64,000 nucleotides of DNA, taken from positions 2,790,001 through 2,854,000 of the forward strand of contig JASISA010000027.1 in assembly GCA_031771865.1 (NCBI GenBank), given 5' to 3'. Under the pieces are notes generated by a model that was not told the origin of the DNA, searched no databases, and worked only from the letters and a program-made list of their open reading frames with translations. The stretch comes from Nothophaeocryptopus gaeumannii (Eukaryota; Ascomycota; Dothideomycetes; Mycosphaerellales; Mycosphaerellaceae). The position numbers were made by a program, and so were the translations under genes. Shown in pieces: positions 52,645-64,000 of this stretch; the first letter of the stretch is position 1; the number at the start of each line of letters is the position of its first letter.

Positions 52645-55014
52645 TCACTCTCCCGCGCTCTCGCCAAATCCTCTGACCCATTCGCTCACCTCGAAACCAA
52701 GCCGTCGCAGCGTCGACGCCTCAACCTCCTGCGCGTCTTTGCCTTCGACCTTCGTACGCTTCACGACAAACAAGTTGCCGCCATCCATGATCTCGACCGT
52801 GGGATTTCCGCCGTCACCAGCCACGCCATCGCGAATGTAGATGGTCAGATCGGGGCTGATGATGCCACGCCAGTGCGTCGCTGTCCACTCCCAGTGATCT
52901 TTGGGCGTGTATCGCGCATGTCCTTCGATCGGGATCTGGCACGCAAAGAAGTTGCTTGCGAACACCGAATAGTTGGCCACGATGCTGACCGGCTTTGCGC
53001 TGCGGCTGTCATTCGCTGCATTGCTGGAAGCCGTAATTTTTGGCCTACTGTCGACATCCATCTTCTCCGTGTCGGAGTTGATGCGCTCGCTGCTTCTCCC
53101 ACTCTCGGAATCGTCGCTTTTTCTCGCCTTTGACGAGTCTTCGGCCTCGTCATAGTTCTCTTCAATCTCTCTGCCCTTGGGCCGAGAGGTTACGGCCGCG
53201 TCGACCATGACCGAATCTGTTGGCGATACGGTCTTGTATGTCAGCGAGTCCAGAATTTCGCCGCTTTTGAGGAGCCAGTCTGCCGCCAGTCGGTGGTACT
53301 GCGCCATGATCTGTTCCTTGCTGCCTTCAGAAGACACGCGTGGGCCTTCCAGCTGCGTGACCTTGAGATCGTCGCCTTTCCCGAGCGTGTCTGCGAGCCA
53401 CGAACACAGCGCTTTGACTGCATCCGGACTATCGCCCTCGATGGAAACAAGCGGGCCTCGCAGGCTACCTTTCTTGACTGGAGCTGGCGGTGCAACCTGG
53501 CTGAGAACTTTGACCTTGTACCAAAAGTCCATGCTCATGATTTGATCCTTGGCAGATTTCCCCGTCCCTGCAGCAGCCACGGCACCTGCCACGCCACTGG
53601 CGCTGCCAGTCTGGAGCGGCGGGAGTGTCAACGACCTGTCGTGTGGGATGTGCCCCTGTGACAGACGGTGTTGCTGATAGCCTGGCCCAGGCCGAGGTGG
53701 CGGTGCCATCGGACCAGGAGGGCTCACTACACCACGAAGACCCGGCAGCGACTCACGGCGCGAGTGCGGAGTATTTGCGCCTGGCGGATAGGGGTGTGGA
53801 GGGGCTTGACCGAAGGGAAATGGCGTTCCCGGTCCCACAGGAGGCCCTGCTGGAGGAGCAGTCACGTATCGTGGCGGCATCGGTCGCCCGATCGGCGCTG
53901 TCTGGTGCTCGCCATTGTACTTGCGGCGCTTGAGGTCCGGGCTTAGAGGACCAAGATCGTCTCGATCGTCTGCGAGTCCGTTATGGCCGGAAGACATGTT
54001 GTTGCCTGGAAAGTGCCTTCCTATCCGACGTGCTGCTGGAGATTGCAGACTGAGGTCTCTCAAGACTGGGAGCGTGCGGGTGACGGGAGTGATGATGGAG
54101 CCTGGAGTGTGTGCAGATGCGGGACTATTGCTTGTGGAGTTCACGTTCGCGTACGGCGTTGACGGAGGCAGGCTGCTCTTTCCACCGCACTTGGGGCAGC
54201 GAGGCTTTTCTGCGCCTCCAGACCCAAGACCTTCCGAGGAAATACTTCCACGGCGACCGTTGCGCTTAGGCTGGTAACGGTACGTTGGGTACTGTTGTTG
54301 ATGACGGAGCTTCTCTTCTTCAGCAAGTGCTTTCCACTTGTTCTTGATATCGGGAGGCTGGTTCTGCCACTGCTCGCCGATGATCTTGGAGATCTCAGGA
54401 TTCGCAAGACCTGGATTCTGCGCAACGACTTGGGCCTGATGATGCTGGCGGTATAGGATAAAAGCTGCATTGCAGTGAGTCTTCCATTTCGCTCGTGAAC
54501 CATTCCCGCCATATCTTCACTTACCGTTTCGAGGCCTGGGGATCTTTGGGCCAGGCTGGCAAATACAGACTGAGATTGCGTCGCTGCTGTCAACTCTCGT
54601 ATGTGCTGGCGACGCTTCAGTGGTGTCGATGTCTTTGGCTTCGGCCTCCACAATGCCGGCTGTGCGCTTTCTCGTCGTTCTGAAGGGAGGGCTCTCCTCG
54701 GGCGTCAAAGGAGTCTTGGAGCCTTCTGCAGAGGGACTGGGTGAACGCCGTCGACTCTGGGAGCGAGACGACACGGAAGATGATGTGCGCCGACTGGGAG
54801 CTGCAGTAATATTATGGCTGCCTCGTGTATCCTGAGCTTGAGACTTGTTCAAGACAGCAGCATCGGTTTGACTCCCGTCTGGCATGGTTCGCTGCCACAG
54901 CTGTCTCGTGAATACGATACGGCCGGGCTCATTTGCGGGCGGCGTTCGTATCGATGAGTCCCACTGCTGGTGCGTTGGGAGCGACGGCAGCGAAGAATCT
55001 TGAATGGTGGACAT
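52645..55014 (-). CDS. HMG-box transcription factor (MATA-HMG type)
   Basis: A 769-residue protein from exons 55014-54525 and 54464-52645 (60 bp intron). The HMG box begins at PKIPRPRNAFILYRQHHQ (about residue 158) and continues NPGLANPEISKIIGEQWQNQ, IKNKWKALAEEEKLRHQQQY and PTYRYQPKR, the DNA-bending fold of the MATA/Ste11 class. The intron falls inside the box, right after PRN. A CPKCGG pair follows, then a Pro/Gly-rich stretch (residues about 270-440). The C-terminal half has a separate domain (DFWYKVKVLSQVAPP, SWLADTLGKGDDLKV, KDHWEWTATHWRGIISPDLTIYIRDG). The layout resembles S. pombe Ste11 / N. crassa fmf-1 relatives, which control mating genes, but orthology is not proved. Likely nuclear. 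Confidence 0.85.
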
Positions 55015-56387
55015 CGGAAGGGAGATGGCAGGGTCTCACAGTTCTCTTGTTCCACTCGCATTCCCAATCGACAATGAAAGGCCAGGTGGTGTACCAGAAG
55101 GGTCCGGGACGAATCAAGACCGCCCATTATTGCAAAGAAGCAGAGAACCTTTGTGGCGATTATTCCAAGCCAACTGTGGCATGCGGCTCTTTGTCCGATG
55201 ACGAGCACGGTCATGGTTAGCTTCGCGCAATGCTGCGATTGTTGCGGAGTCGACGGTGCACGCTTTCTTTGTTCTTTGTTGGTGGGTTGCGGGACCGAAA
55301 GCGGTCAAGCCGTGGTGCGAAGCAGCCAGGCGAAACGTCAGCTGCCTTTGAGACATTCCAAGGCGGTAAAGCATGCAAGGAGGCGCCTCGAAAGAATTGC
55401 ACGCTGGTACAATGCGAGTTGGTGAACAAACGGCTGCACATCCGTGGCCGCCTTTCCCGCTGCTGTATATTGGAATTCCCAGCATCCATGGCATTTGCGC
55501 CGCCATGGATACACAATGTCCCGGAATGTTACCCATACGTGGTAGTCTGTGAGCTTCTTGTACGACACACGTCGAGCTCAATTCTCGTCTTGTTGTACTC
55601 GCCATCTTCTCTATGTGGGTTCCTCGGCAACACCGCTGCGTTGGCGATCCATTCTACCCTGCAACCGATTCGAACATGCGTGTTGTTACCAGACATTTGG
55701 ATCCTGGGTGACGCTGGATCATGCGCGTGTCCTCTGTGTCGGCCTACGCAGCATCGGCTTCCTTGCAGATACACTGGGCGACTCCTATGGTGTTCAGTCA
55801 AGAATTTGACGGTACATTTCCACCCGAAACAAAGAACTAGGCTGAGGACCAGTCCCACGCGCAAGGTAGCTTTTGTGAACACCGAAATGCGGTCAAACAG
55901 GTAGGCAACAAGGCCGATGAGACGACGTCGACACCGCAGGCCAGGCAGTGGCACGGTGAGGTATATCTGGGGATTCCAACACGCTCGAGCGCGGATGACG
56001 AAATTGGACATGTTTGAGCCAGCTCGTGCAGCCGCGCGAGCACTGAGACTGCGGAGATTTGTGTGCCCCTGTAACCCGGCAATCAAAACCGAAGCTGGAT
56101 CAGCATTCGAATGATTATTTCGTTTGTCGTCGTTGGGTTGAAACAAAGAAGTCAGCTGCCAGAATCAAGCTAATGTCAGTAGCCGTGATGCTCGGCAAGT
56201 GGCATAAGAACGCGAACAGCTCAAGCCACGCGATAAGATCAGTTTCCGTTTTGACAGCTGCAGCGTGCCGGTACTGGAACGGCGACACAAACGCGGATCC
56301 TCGAAAATTCACCAGTCCAATCAATGATCATTGGTGCTGGATTTTGATCCTGTGCTGTTTTGAACATCAAGTTCCACGACCGAAGGC
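55015..56387. other. Large region without a supported gene
   Basis: About 1.37 kb between minus-strand genes. Open frames exist on both strands (55230-55904 plus, 224 codons from an ATG; 55529-56146 minus), overlapping and with no family signature or convincing composition. One of them could be real but I cannot support either. Promoter of the HMG-box gene lies at the left end. Confidence 0.4.
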
Positions 56388-59300
56388 TCAGCTGCTCAGC
56401 AATCGTAGAAGTGAACCACCTTTGAAAGAGGGTTCCAAGCTGTTAAAATTGGACGCCTGGGCTTTCCAATCGTAAGCGGCCGACAGCGATGGAAGTGAAG
56501 GGTCGCTCGATCCCGCTGTAAACTCGGCTCTCGTAGGGTCGCTCATGCTCCCTTCGGCGGATCTTTGATCAAACGTTGCATGGGAGACAGTACGGCGCTT
56601 TTTGACCGAGACCTTATCGTCATCTTCAACGAAAATCCGGTCTTCTCGATCCGAATCGGTGACATCCTGGACGCTCTTTCGCTTCTTCGTTGATGCTGCC
56701 ATCTCGCTCCAGCCTGGTCGGCACCACAACCGCTCTGGCTTCGACAGAGGAGCCATCTGTCCAACACCCGCTTGTCCCTCTTCAGCCGTCAAAGGCAGCA
56801 CTCGGGCGCCCTCGATGATTGCACGCATGCCATCGTCATCTTCCAAAGCTTTGGCATCAAGGTGTTCTGCTTTGGTCATCCGCTGGCTTCTCTCGTGCAT
56901 CTTCTCTTCGATTGTGTCCTTCAATATCAACGTCTCTACCGTTACAGCGCGGGTTTGTCCAATTCTGTGGGCTCGTTTGATTGCTTGAGCCTCAATGTTA
57001 GGTCTATATGTAGGATTGACAAAGTAGATGCGAGAAGCAGCGCAAAGATTCAAGCCGAATGCAGCTTCTATTTGGGGTGAAAGGATTAGTGCGTGACTCA
57101 AACAAGCAGAACGCTTTCACCTAGGGGGAAACTCACGATTGACGTCCATAAGTAGCACCCTCAGATCGTTGTCTTCCTGGAACTTCATGACGTAGTCGGA
57201 CTTCATGCTGGAAGACAGTGACTTCGCATAAATCTCGTGATTGACGTGGAAAAGCTCAAGGAACTGGCTTATATAGTAGGCCGAGTTGTCAGATCCATAG
57301 AATAGCAGTATCTTTTCCATCTTGTGATGCTTCAATACCTGTGAAATAAGATAGGAAAGCTTTGATGACGTTGTCCCAACGATTGTGGTTTGGGCGTATG
57401 GAGAGCCCTCCAGAAGTCGATCATTTGGGACGTTGGCCATCTGCGAACTTGCTGGGATTGACTTTTCGCGCAACCTGGGAGTTTTGAGAGGCTTGTGGCG
57501 ACTGGCGTGAGAGGCTCGCCTTAGCTTCGAAGGTTCGCCGTCTAGACTTGAAGCCGGTATTCCTGGTTTCGTAAGAATTGGCTTGTATCCTTTTGCAGAT
57601 GTCTCTTGTTCGTTACATTCAGTGGAAGCGATATTGTCCCGTCTGAGAGAGGCTAATGATCGAATGCCAATACCAGCCAAACCATCTCCAGGATCCGATT
57701 CTGATAGTCGATAGTTCACGAATCGCTGTGCTTCTATTAGTTGCGAGATTCCAGTCAGCAGTGGCTTGTTCAGAGAATCGAATGTCCAATGCTCGGCGCT
57801 GTCCTCCGGGAAGCTATCCACATAGACACCGAGCTCGTGAGATCTGCTCATCGCCTTCCAGCCTTCCGATCGCAGGATGGTTTCAGTGCATCGCAAGGTC
57901 TCTGAGAGATCCTGACGATCTTTAGCAGTGCATCCCGTATTGTCTTTGGCGAGGTAGCCAGTGCCATTTTTGACGCTGGCGTGAACGTCAGCTTCAGAGA
58001 AGCCACTCCAGAAAAATGCACTCTGCCTCAGATTCTGCACCAGGGCAATTCGTGCCTTGTGGCTATTCTTATGGAACAAATAATCTGCATCCTTTCTTTC
58101 AGACGTGACGGCGTTCGCTGTCAAGACTAAGGCGAAAAGATTCGCAGTCAACTTGTCGTAAAAGGACGGCCGAAGCAGCGTTGTCTTGTGGCTCAGTGGC
58201 GGCAGCTTGATGTCGCGTTCTACATCTCTGGGCTGCGTCTTGATGACGGCGCCTTCAAGGACTTGTCTGCAGGAGGCAGAAAAGCCGGAGTACGTCTTAT
58301 CCTTGAAACTCTCGTGTCGGTATAAGAAATTTTTCGCCTCGTTCGCGCTCCAAGGAGTGCTCCTCAAAAAGTTGCTTGTCAATGCGCCAATGCTCTCGAT
58401 TGCGCCAGTCTTGTCGTACTTCTCGTGAAACGTCCGCCTCTGCTCAAGAAGATCGGAGGGTCGCAGCTCTGGCAGCCGCAGATCTACTTCTACTCCAAGC
58501 AGATCTTTGGCAGGCGTTCCGGAGACCACCCAGAGGTGATCAGCTTTTATGAGTCTCCTTGTGACAAGAATGGTGCTCGTATTACTTCCTGACGAGAAGA
58601 AATGCCCTTCGTCAACAATGAGCCGTTTGAAGTGCAACTGCTTCAGAGGGGAGCTGTAGAGATCGTTCTCCTTCAAACATCGGCAGTCTCGAACGCGGCT
58701 TGACCCTTTGTAAGAGCATGTGCACATCAACGGCACCTTTGACATCCTGCGTCCTTCACTGTCCTGGCCATCTTGGATTTCCATGTCGAACCGGTTCCTG
58801 GTGAAGAGGATAATATCGTACGAGGCTAGGTCCGTGGGCTCCGGAAGCATCACTTTACGACTATCTACAACGAGTATCCTCAACGCCTCATGCTCAATGT
58901 GCTTGCTCATTTCGAAACGCCATTGCTTGCAAAGGTTCTGGGGAACAACGATAATCGTAGTAGCTGCTCTAAGATATGTCAGTTACACGCGACTGAAGAT
59001 CACCATGCTCGATACCTGTAACTTACAGCAGCACGCGTTGAGGTGGAGGTAGTGTGGTATTCCGGTTCCAGCGGATCCGGGTCGCGGGAATATCATAAGT
59101 GGGTGGACTCTGGCGTAATTTTGCTTTGCAGCTAGACATCTCTTCGCCGCTGACTTGAAAAATACGATCCATCTCCACCTTCCAGGGCACAGAATGTCGA
59201 ACGATGGCAGAAGTAGCCATCTCTGTCAAAGCACCTGTAGATGGCCTAGATGGGATCGTAGCGTATTGTGTAGGCATCTTCGGGAGATGATGCTTTGTGG

Positions 59301-60219
59301 CTAAGATGAGCGCTAAAGAGATGAGAGTCTTGCCCAGACCCATCGTCTCAGCAAGAATGCCGCCTCTGCAAGATTCCCGATACAGAGGATCCCGAAAGAA
59401 TTGAAAATCGCGTGGAGCGTAAAAGAACTTTGCTCCATCAGCAGCTGTTCTTTGCTCTAGGCGTGGATCCAGTTCGACACGAGCAACAGCCTCGCGGTGG
59501 AGCATTCCTCCAGCTGACCTCCTCTGGTAAGGATACAGCGAAGTCTTCAGGCCTAGAAGATTATTGTCACAGTCAAGTAAATCCTCTAGGGCTTCCCGCT
59601 GATATTTCTCGGGGACGTCTGAAGGACGAGGTGCTGGGGATGGTATCTTGTTGAACATGAAGAACAAGCTCGAGTTTTCCTCGTCTCTTGTTGCCCAAGG
59701 GTCGAAAGGCGCAGTTTTAGTAGGATCGTAGAAGCCATGCCAAGTGTCTATATCGGTGTTGATTGCTTCAACAACGGCCTCAAGAGCCGATATGAGTCGC
59801 TTGTTAGTTCTATCGATGCAGGCCTTGCCCACGTCGTAGTAAAGAAGGTAGACCCGGAATACTATCCAGTCCGAGCGATGGCGACATTGACAAGCCCGCA
59901 TCCTAATCCAGCCGTGGTAGAGCAGCTTGGAGATTTGTCCGGCGAATACACTGTCGGAAGCAAGAGTTGGAAACGTGGTGACCTCTTCCCATGTCATGTT
60001 ACCACCGTAGTTGTCTGAGCTGAGCATGTCCTCAAAACATAGGCAGCCCAGCGCAACATAATTCTTCAAGTCGGAGATAATCTTGGTCGCGGCAGACCCG
60101 AGATGTGATGCCAGTTCCGGCGAGCCGCGAGGTGAAGTGCTGGTGTCGGTCGGGTCTGCTACGACCATTGTCTCTGAATCTGGAGCCATAGCATCGATGC
60201 TGCTGCTGCGCGAGGTCAT
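56388..60219 (-). CDS. SNF2-family ATPase (Rad5/Rad16-type, no RING seen)
   Basis: A 1234-residue protein from exons 60219-59027, 58968-57137 and 57067-56388. SNF2 motifs: Q-like LYPYQRRSAGGML (about 229-240), Walker A GGILAETMGLGKTLISLAL (290-298 core), Ib region TTIIVVPQNLCKQW, Walker B IVDEGHFF (DEGH about 517-520), motif III HLWVVSGTPAKDLLG, and in the helicase C lobe ILLFYGSDNSAYY, VLLMDVN, AAFGLNLCAASRIYFVNP and AIKRAHRIGQTRAVTVETL. The domain order is that of Rad5/Rad16/HLTF proteins. A RING finger, usual between the lobes, was not seen; only a cysteine cluster CTCSYKGSSRVRDCRC near motif II. DNA translocase in repair or silencing is inferred. Introns are 58 and 69 bp and both joins restore family motifs. 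C-terminus is acidic/basic disordered. Confidence 0.88.
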
Positions 60220-60866
60220 GAGGGCGTTAGTAAACTCCTGTACGCAGTTGGCTTCATGCTACAGTAGGCGAGTGCCCAGAAAGCGGCGGAGCAGCCGGCC
60301 AGGTTCGAGTGCTGCAGTATCAAAAATATCTCGATTTGAGAGGCTTCGCGATGAGGAAAGTGTTAATTGCGATAGAACGCGCTGTCAGCGTGAAAGCAGA
60401 CCCGTACATGCTGTTGGGGCTTGGGATGGAACATTGGAGTCGGAGGAAGCGTAAATTAATGCCTGAGGCATTAATGACAGATAGTTCTGCTCCTATATGA
60501 ATGCATCTGCCAACACCCTCCCACTCGACAGACGGTCACTGGCGAATACATGTCAAATAAATCTCTGAGAGTATAGTAGACTGCATTTAGAAGGAGACGC
60601 CTCTCTTTATACTTCATCCCTTGCCCTATTTCTTCTTCTCCCACTGTCGGACTGAGAATCCGGGCGGCTATCTTCACCGACACTCGTACGAGAGAAGTGG
60701 TTACCGAATTTGAATGTCTGGGCCCCCTTCTCCAGCGGCGAACCTCGACTTATGGGTTCTGTTGCCATTTGCACATGCGCGAAATCTATGAGATACTCTT
60801 CCGGGTGTCCATCCCTGTGCAGTTGACCACCGGTCCGCTGTGGAGACGTCTCCAACCGGGTTGACT
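60220..60866. other. Intergenic, no gene seen
   Basis: About 650 bp between co-directional minus-strand genes; promoter of the SNF2 gene and 3' flank of the DUF2470 gene. The frames here are short and featureless. Confidence 0.4.
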
Positions 60867-61569
60867 TCAATGCTTCTGCTTCTCCCTCTGAGCAGTCACC
60901 ATATCAGAAAACCGTTTGAACGCGAATTGCCCTTCCACGAAAGTGCTCAGCGTCCAAAGCCAGAAGACGGTCGATCTGGGGTTGACAGAATGCTGCGGTA
61001 GCTTCGTGCTCGCAAAATACAACATCTCAGCACCGTGTATCAAAAACAGTCCACCGAGCAGCCAGGGTTGGATATGCCAGCTGAAGTCTGCGAATGTTGG
61101 GCCTAACATGCTTTCCACGATTTGGCCTCGCTGAAACCACCACCTTTGGCTATATCCCAGAAAAGTGGCAAGAATTGTGAGGAATTCAATTGCGTAGAGA
61201 CCCGTGGGGGGGAGGTAGCGTGTGACAGTAACATCGGACTGGTCTAGAGCTTTTCGGCACTCCTTGTCAAATTCGACGACTCGTTCTCTTGCTTCTCGAT
61301 ATGAGTTCATCGGCGGCTCGAACGGTATTCTGAAAGTTTTGCCTTGGCACGAGAGCGTCAAGACTTTGAAGTCGACATCTTCAACCTTCCCATCATATGC
61401 ACTGAGTGAGGAAAGCTTGCCAAAGTGTTGCAGATATCTCACGACCTAACATCATTGTTAGTGTCTGCAATCCAGGTGATAAGCCGCTGGGAAGACGCAC
61501 GGAGTCATGGTGGTCATTGTTCATGTGTGTGACAATTCGAAGCTTGGCCTGAGCATCCTTATCGGCCAT
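60867..61569 (-). CDS. DUF2470-domain membrane protein
   Basis: A 215-residue protein from exons 61569-61501 and 61445-60867 (55 bp intron GTGCGT..GTTAG). The N-terminal DUF2470-type segment reads LRIVTHMNNDHHDSVVRYLQ, completed by the intron join, then FKVLTLSCQGKTFRIPFEPP. This fold occurs in haem-utilisation/pyridoxamine-oxidase-like proteins. Three hydrophobic stretches follow: YAIEFLTILATFLGYS, PWLLGGLFLIHGAEMLYFA and STVFWLWTLSTFVEGQFAF, so this is a small multipass protein. Fungal members of this DUF2470 plus membrane layout are widespread and uncharacterised. The start ATG sits right before the domain. Confidence 0.85.
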
Positions 61570-61836
61570 GACTTCCGTACGCTGCTCCTACGTTGATAAT
61601 GATTTGCTATGCCGCAGCAACATGTAGAGTATTATTTCTGGCTTGTTGTCGTCGACTCGTCGTCATGCGATAGACGTTTGGCACCTTCCCGCACGAGCGT
61701 GAAGGGCCGGGCCGGTAGCCGTGCAGAAACAAACCTTCTTTCACCCATTGCATCTCCAAGGCCGATACAGATTTTCATGTACAAACAAGACCTTCGACCT
61801 GGCATTCTCCCCTTACCGCTCCTAAATATCGCACAC

Positions 61837-62296
61837 ATGACCGCCATAGGTGAGTCGTGTCATGGATGCAAGATGGCTGGAATGTACTTCTAACATGCGC
61901 GCAGTGACATCAGAACGGTACACGACTCACGAGGCAAGTGAGACCGTTGTGCAACACTTGGCCTCGCTGCAGCAGAGTTTCCGTATGTTGACGCCGCACG
62001 ATCGAATCACGATCGTGTCCACAAGCTTCTCCTGGGCCAATGCGATGATCAAGGCGCGCAATCATCCACATGCGGATCTCGAGTGCGTACTCGACCGTCA
62101 CATCACGCACGACAGCCAGGGATGTTGGCAAGGTGGCCGGGGCCTTCGCCACACGAGGGTCGCTTCGGCTAGCCCATCCTCGATCAGCCTGGGAAACAAG
62201 GCACACCCCTGCGAACTGTGGCTCTTCCTAGTTACAGCCAGCGTGAGCTTATTGCGTCAGAGTACAAGGTGGGTACAGTTGCGAATGGGTGTCTAA
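61837..62296 (+). CDS. Small orphan protein
   Basis: A 134-residue protein from a four-codon first exon (61837-61849) and 61905-62296, joined across a 55 bp intron GTGAGT..GCGCAG with a CTAAC branch site. Residues 5-60 read SERYTTHEASETVVQHLASL, SFRMLTPHDRITIVSTSFSW and NAMIKARNHPHADLECVL, which looks globular and helical. After about residue 70 the sequence becomes less regular, and a further intron near 62133-62189 (GTGGCC..TCAG) is possible, so the C-terminus is uncertain. No family recognised. Confidence 0.55.
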
Positions 62297-62426
62297 GACC
62301 TTGGAAACAGGTTTGTACTCTTCCGTAAGGTATCTTTCTTTGTCATTTCTTCTCTTCAAACCTCAACTCTTTCCAAGCACGATTAGCAAGCACCGCGTAC
62401 AAGCCAACACCCTTCCTACAGTCACC

Positions 62427-63137
62427 ATGTCGACCCAGCAGGAGGAGCAGTCCGCAAACATGTCAGGCCAAGGCAATGTCAATGCCGGCCTGAACGCATC
62501 TGGGAGTGCCGAAGCAAACAGCAAATCTACCAAGCGCACACCGAAGAAGTTGAGCAAGAATCAGCAGCAGCAGCAGCAGCCAACTCCAGATCAGACCGAT
62601 GAAGCCGATGCGGATGCTGGCGCGGGAGCTGAAGCCAATGCAGAAGCAGACGGCGAGGAGGACGAAGATCCAGAACCCGAGCCACAGCAGCAGTCTCGTC
62701 AGCCTTCGCGGAGACGTCAAAGCCGCGGTCGTGGGCGGAAAGGTGGACAACAAGAAAGCGACACCGAATCTGTCGCCCGCAGTGACGTTAGTGCCACGGG
62801 TGGGCGCCGCCAGCGACAGCGCCAGAAGAAACAACAAGCTCAAGCCAAGGGATCTCAAGGTGGACCACTCGACGACATCACTGAACAGCTCCCTGGCGGC
62901 GAGCTCGTGAATCAAGCTGGCGATCTCGTTCAGGGTACTGCCGGGAACGCGGTCAACAGCGTCGGTGACACCGCTGGTAAGGCTTTGGGAGGTTTGACGG
63001 GAGGCGGGGAACAGAAAGGCGATGATGGCGGCGACAGCGGAGAGCAGCTACGTCTGCGACTGGAACTGAACCTCGATATCGAGATTCAGCTCAAGGCCAA
63101 GATTCATGGTGACTTGACTCTTGGCCTGCTCAACTAG
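62427..63137 (+). CDS. Disordered acidic protein with conserved C-terminal amphipathic segment
   Basis: A 236-residue single-exon protein. Start at ATG 62427 in a CACCATG context (MSTQQEEQSANMSG); the open frame extends upstream without support. It has a Gln run (QQQQQQ), an acidic Ala-rich stretch (ADADAGAGAEANAEADGEED), an Arg-rich RRRQSRGRGRKGG and then GGELVNQAGDLVQGTAGNAV. The last 30 residues, LRLRLELNLDIEIQLKAKIH and GDLTLGLLN, form alternating charged/hydrophobic beta-like strands. That ending recurs in many filamentous-fungal proteins with otherwise disordered bodies. Function unknown. Confidence 0.78.
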   Translation: MSTQQEEQSANMSGQGNVNAGLNASGSAEANSKSTKRTPKKLSKNQQQQQQPTPDQTDEADADAGAGAEANAEADGEEDEDPEPEPQQQSRQPSRRRQSRGRGRKGGQQESDTESVARSDVSATGGRRQRQRQKKQQAQAKGSQGGPLDDITEQLPGGELVNQAGDLVQGTAGNAVNSVGDTAGKALGGLTGGGEQKGDDGGDSGEQLRLRLELNLDIEIQLKAKIHGDLTLGLLN

Positions 63138-64000
63138 ACATGATCTGATGATTCGACCACGGTGCACTGGAATGGAGATAGTGTGTATTGTTGTACAATT
63201 TTATCTGAATTGGAGTTGAGAGGAGTGGAAAGGTGTACTGTACTCTCCTAGCTAAGAAATTTGAATCACTGCAAACAGATCTTGCTGTCGCCCAATACCC
63301 CGAAGTGCAAATATCTCCTCGTCGTAACTCGTCTGGGGGTGCTGTCCAACTAGTGCACCACTCGGGCAATTCAGAGTGCCCGTCTCGAAAGAGAACGGCG
63401 TCGCCATGTGCGAGCTTCAGCGATGACGGAGTATGATGATTTCACGTTGGCCCAAACCTGCTGCATGTAATCACTGTCGCAGATGCTGAGAGAAATGAGG
63501 AAGGGGTTGGTACTTTCTTCCTTTCGTCTCACACATTGACACAGTGTGATGCATCGGGGTGAGGTCCCGAAAACGTCTCCACTGCCTGCCAACTTTCCCC
63601 AAGCCTCGAAACTCTGTCCGCGAACTCCAGCCACATCACGCTCCAGATCACCTCATCCGAGCGGCGAACCTTGAGCTAATTGCCACGGCTTTCCACGCTG
63701 TCCCGTTGAGCTGAGATGCTTGGCCAACTTGGCGCAGACTCGGAAGACGCTTTTTCCCCTGTCGGGCGGGCCAGGTTTGCGTAAGTGCTTGCATGAAGAT
63801 GATATCACATGCAGGGATGGAAATTATGGCACATCCAATGCGCCTTCCATGGCACACGGGACATTATTCAGCCACACCTGTGTGTGCCCCCGAGTAGCGA
63901 CCCTCTAGACACACAGACACTGTAGACATCCTGGACAAAGGATGCCGGGGGGCCTCGAAGCAGGTTTCTGAAGCGTGATAACCTTGCGCAGTCTGACGGT
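63138..64000. other. Right-edge region without a supported gene
   Basis: The last 860 bp. Short frames only (for example 63371-63634 minus, 63720-63908 plus), none protein-like. No repeat or RNA gene recognised. Confidence 0.4.

Noticed and set aside
52507..53133. 208-codon plus-strand frame
   Set aside because: Antisense shadow of the HMG-box gene, with its N-terminal part made from the ACTC repeat.
55230..56146. Overlapping long ORFs on both strands (224 and 205 codons)
   Set aside because: No motif, odd composition, mutual overlap; no way to prefer either strand.
61850..61906. ORF start MSRVMDARWLECTSN for the small orphan
   Set aside because: These codons lie in the predicted 55 bp intron; the short exon at 61837 gives a proper ATG and splice sites.

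Overview
The window looks like nuclear DNA of a filamentous ascomycete (Pezizomycotina; a Dothideomycete is my best guess, inferred only from overall protein style). The evidence is frequent short introns (45-90 bp, GT..AG, with CTRAY-like branch sites), compact genes of 1-3 kb on both strands with no operons, and a fungal protein set: SUR7 family, App1, fungal PX/DUF3818 protein, Y-family polymerase iota, Rad5/16-type SNF2 ATPase and LaeA-like methyltransferase. No rRNA, tRNA, CRISPR array or intact transposon was recognised. Many genes were rebuilt here by joining exons; wherever the summed exon length was checked it came out a multiple of three.

Layout. 1-5.2 kb: 5' end of an unknown gene at the left edge, a PI-specific phospholipase C (minus) and a 92-residue cupin. 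5.7-12 kb: a long disordered fungal protein with an in-frame TGA near its end, a SUR7/PalI membrane protein and an F-box protein. 12-17.6 kb: PX/DUF3818 protein (minus) and a sulfotransferase-fold protein (plus). 17.6-19.9 kb: two degenerate genes in divergent orientation, a LaeA-like methyltransferase and a UROD/MetE-like protein. 20-25 kb: SNARE Use1, epsilon-COP, and a membrane-anchored pepsin-fold protein lacking the first catalytic Asp. 26-31 kb: a damaged DUF1989 gene and App1 phosphatidate phosphatase. 31-38 kb: zinc-finger-like protein, peroxisomal ABCD half-transporter, cytochrome b561-like protein. 38-43.3 kb: glycine-rich membrane-inserting protein, two orphan candidates (one possibly secreted), a membrane methyltransferase and a nuclear-type disordered protein. 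44.8-49 kb: DNA polymerase iota and a coiled-coil protein. 49.4-55 kb: HSL-like alpha/beta hydrolase with an upstream TGA, and an HMG-box factor. 56.4-63.1 kb: SNF2 ATPase, DUF2470 membrane protein, a small orphan and a disordered acidic protein.

Most genes are housekeeping: membrane traffic (Use1, epsilon-COP, PX protein, App1), lipid signalling and metabolism (PLC, App1, ABCD transporter, lipase) and genome maintenance (Pol iota, SNF2). The accessory, unstable part is 16.4-19.9 kb plus the damaged DUF1989 gene. I saw no convincing new multi-gene system. The best leads are the decayed divergent pair, two genes interrupted by single in-frame TGA codons, the DUF1989 lesion, the non-catalytic pepsin-fold receptor-like protein and two orphan candidates.
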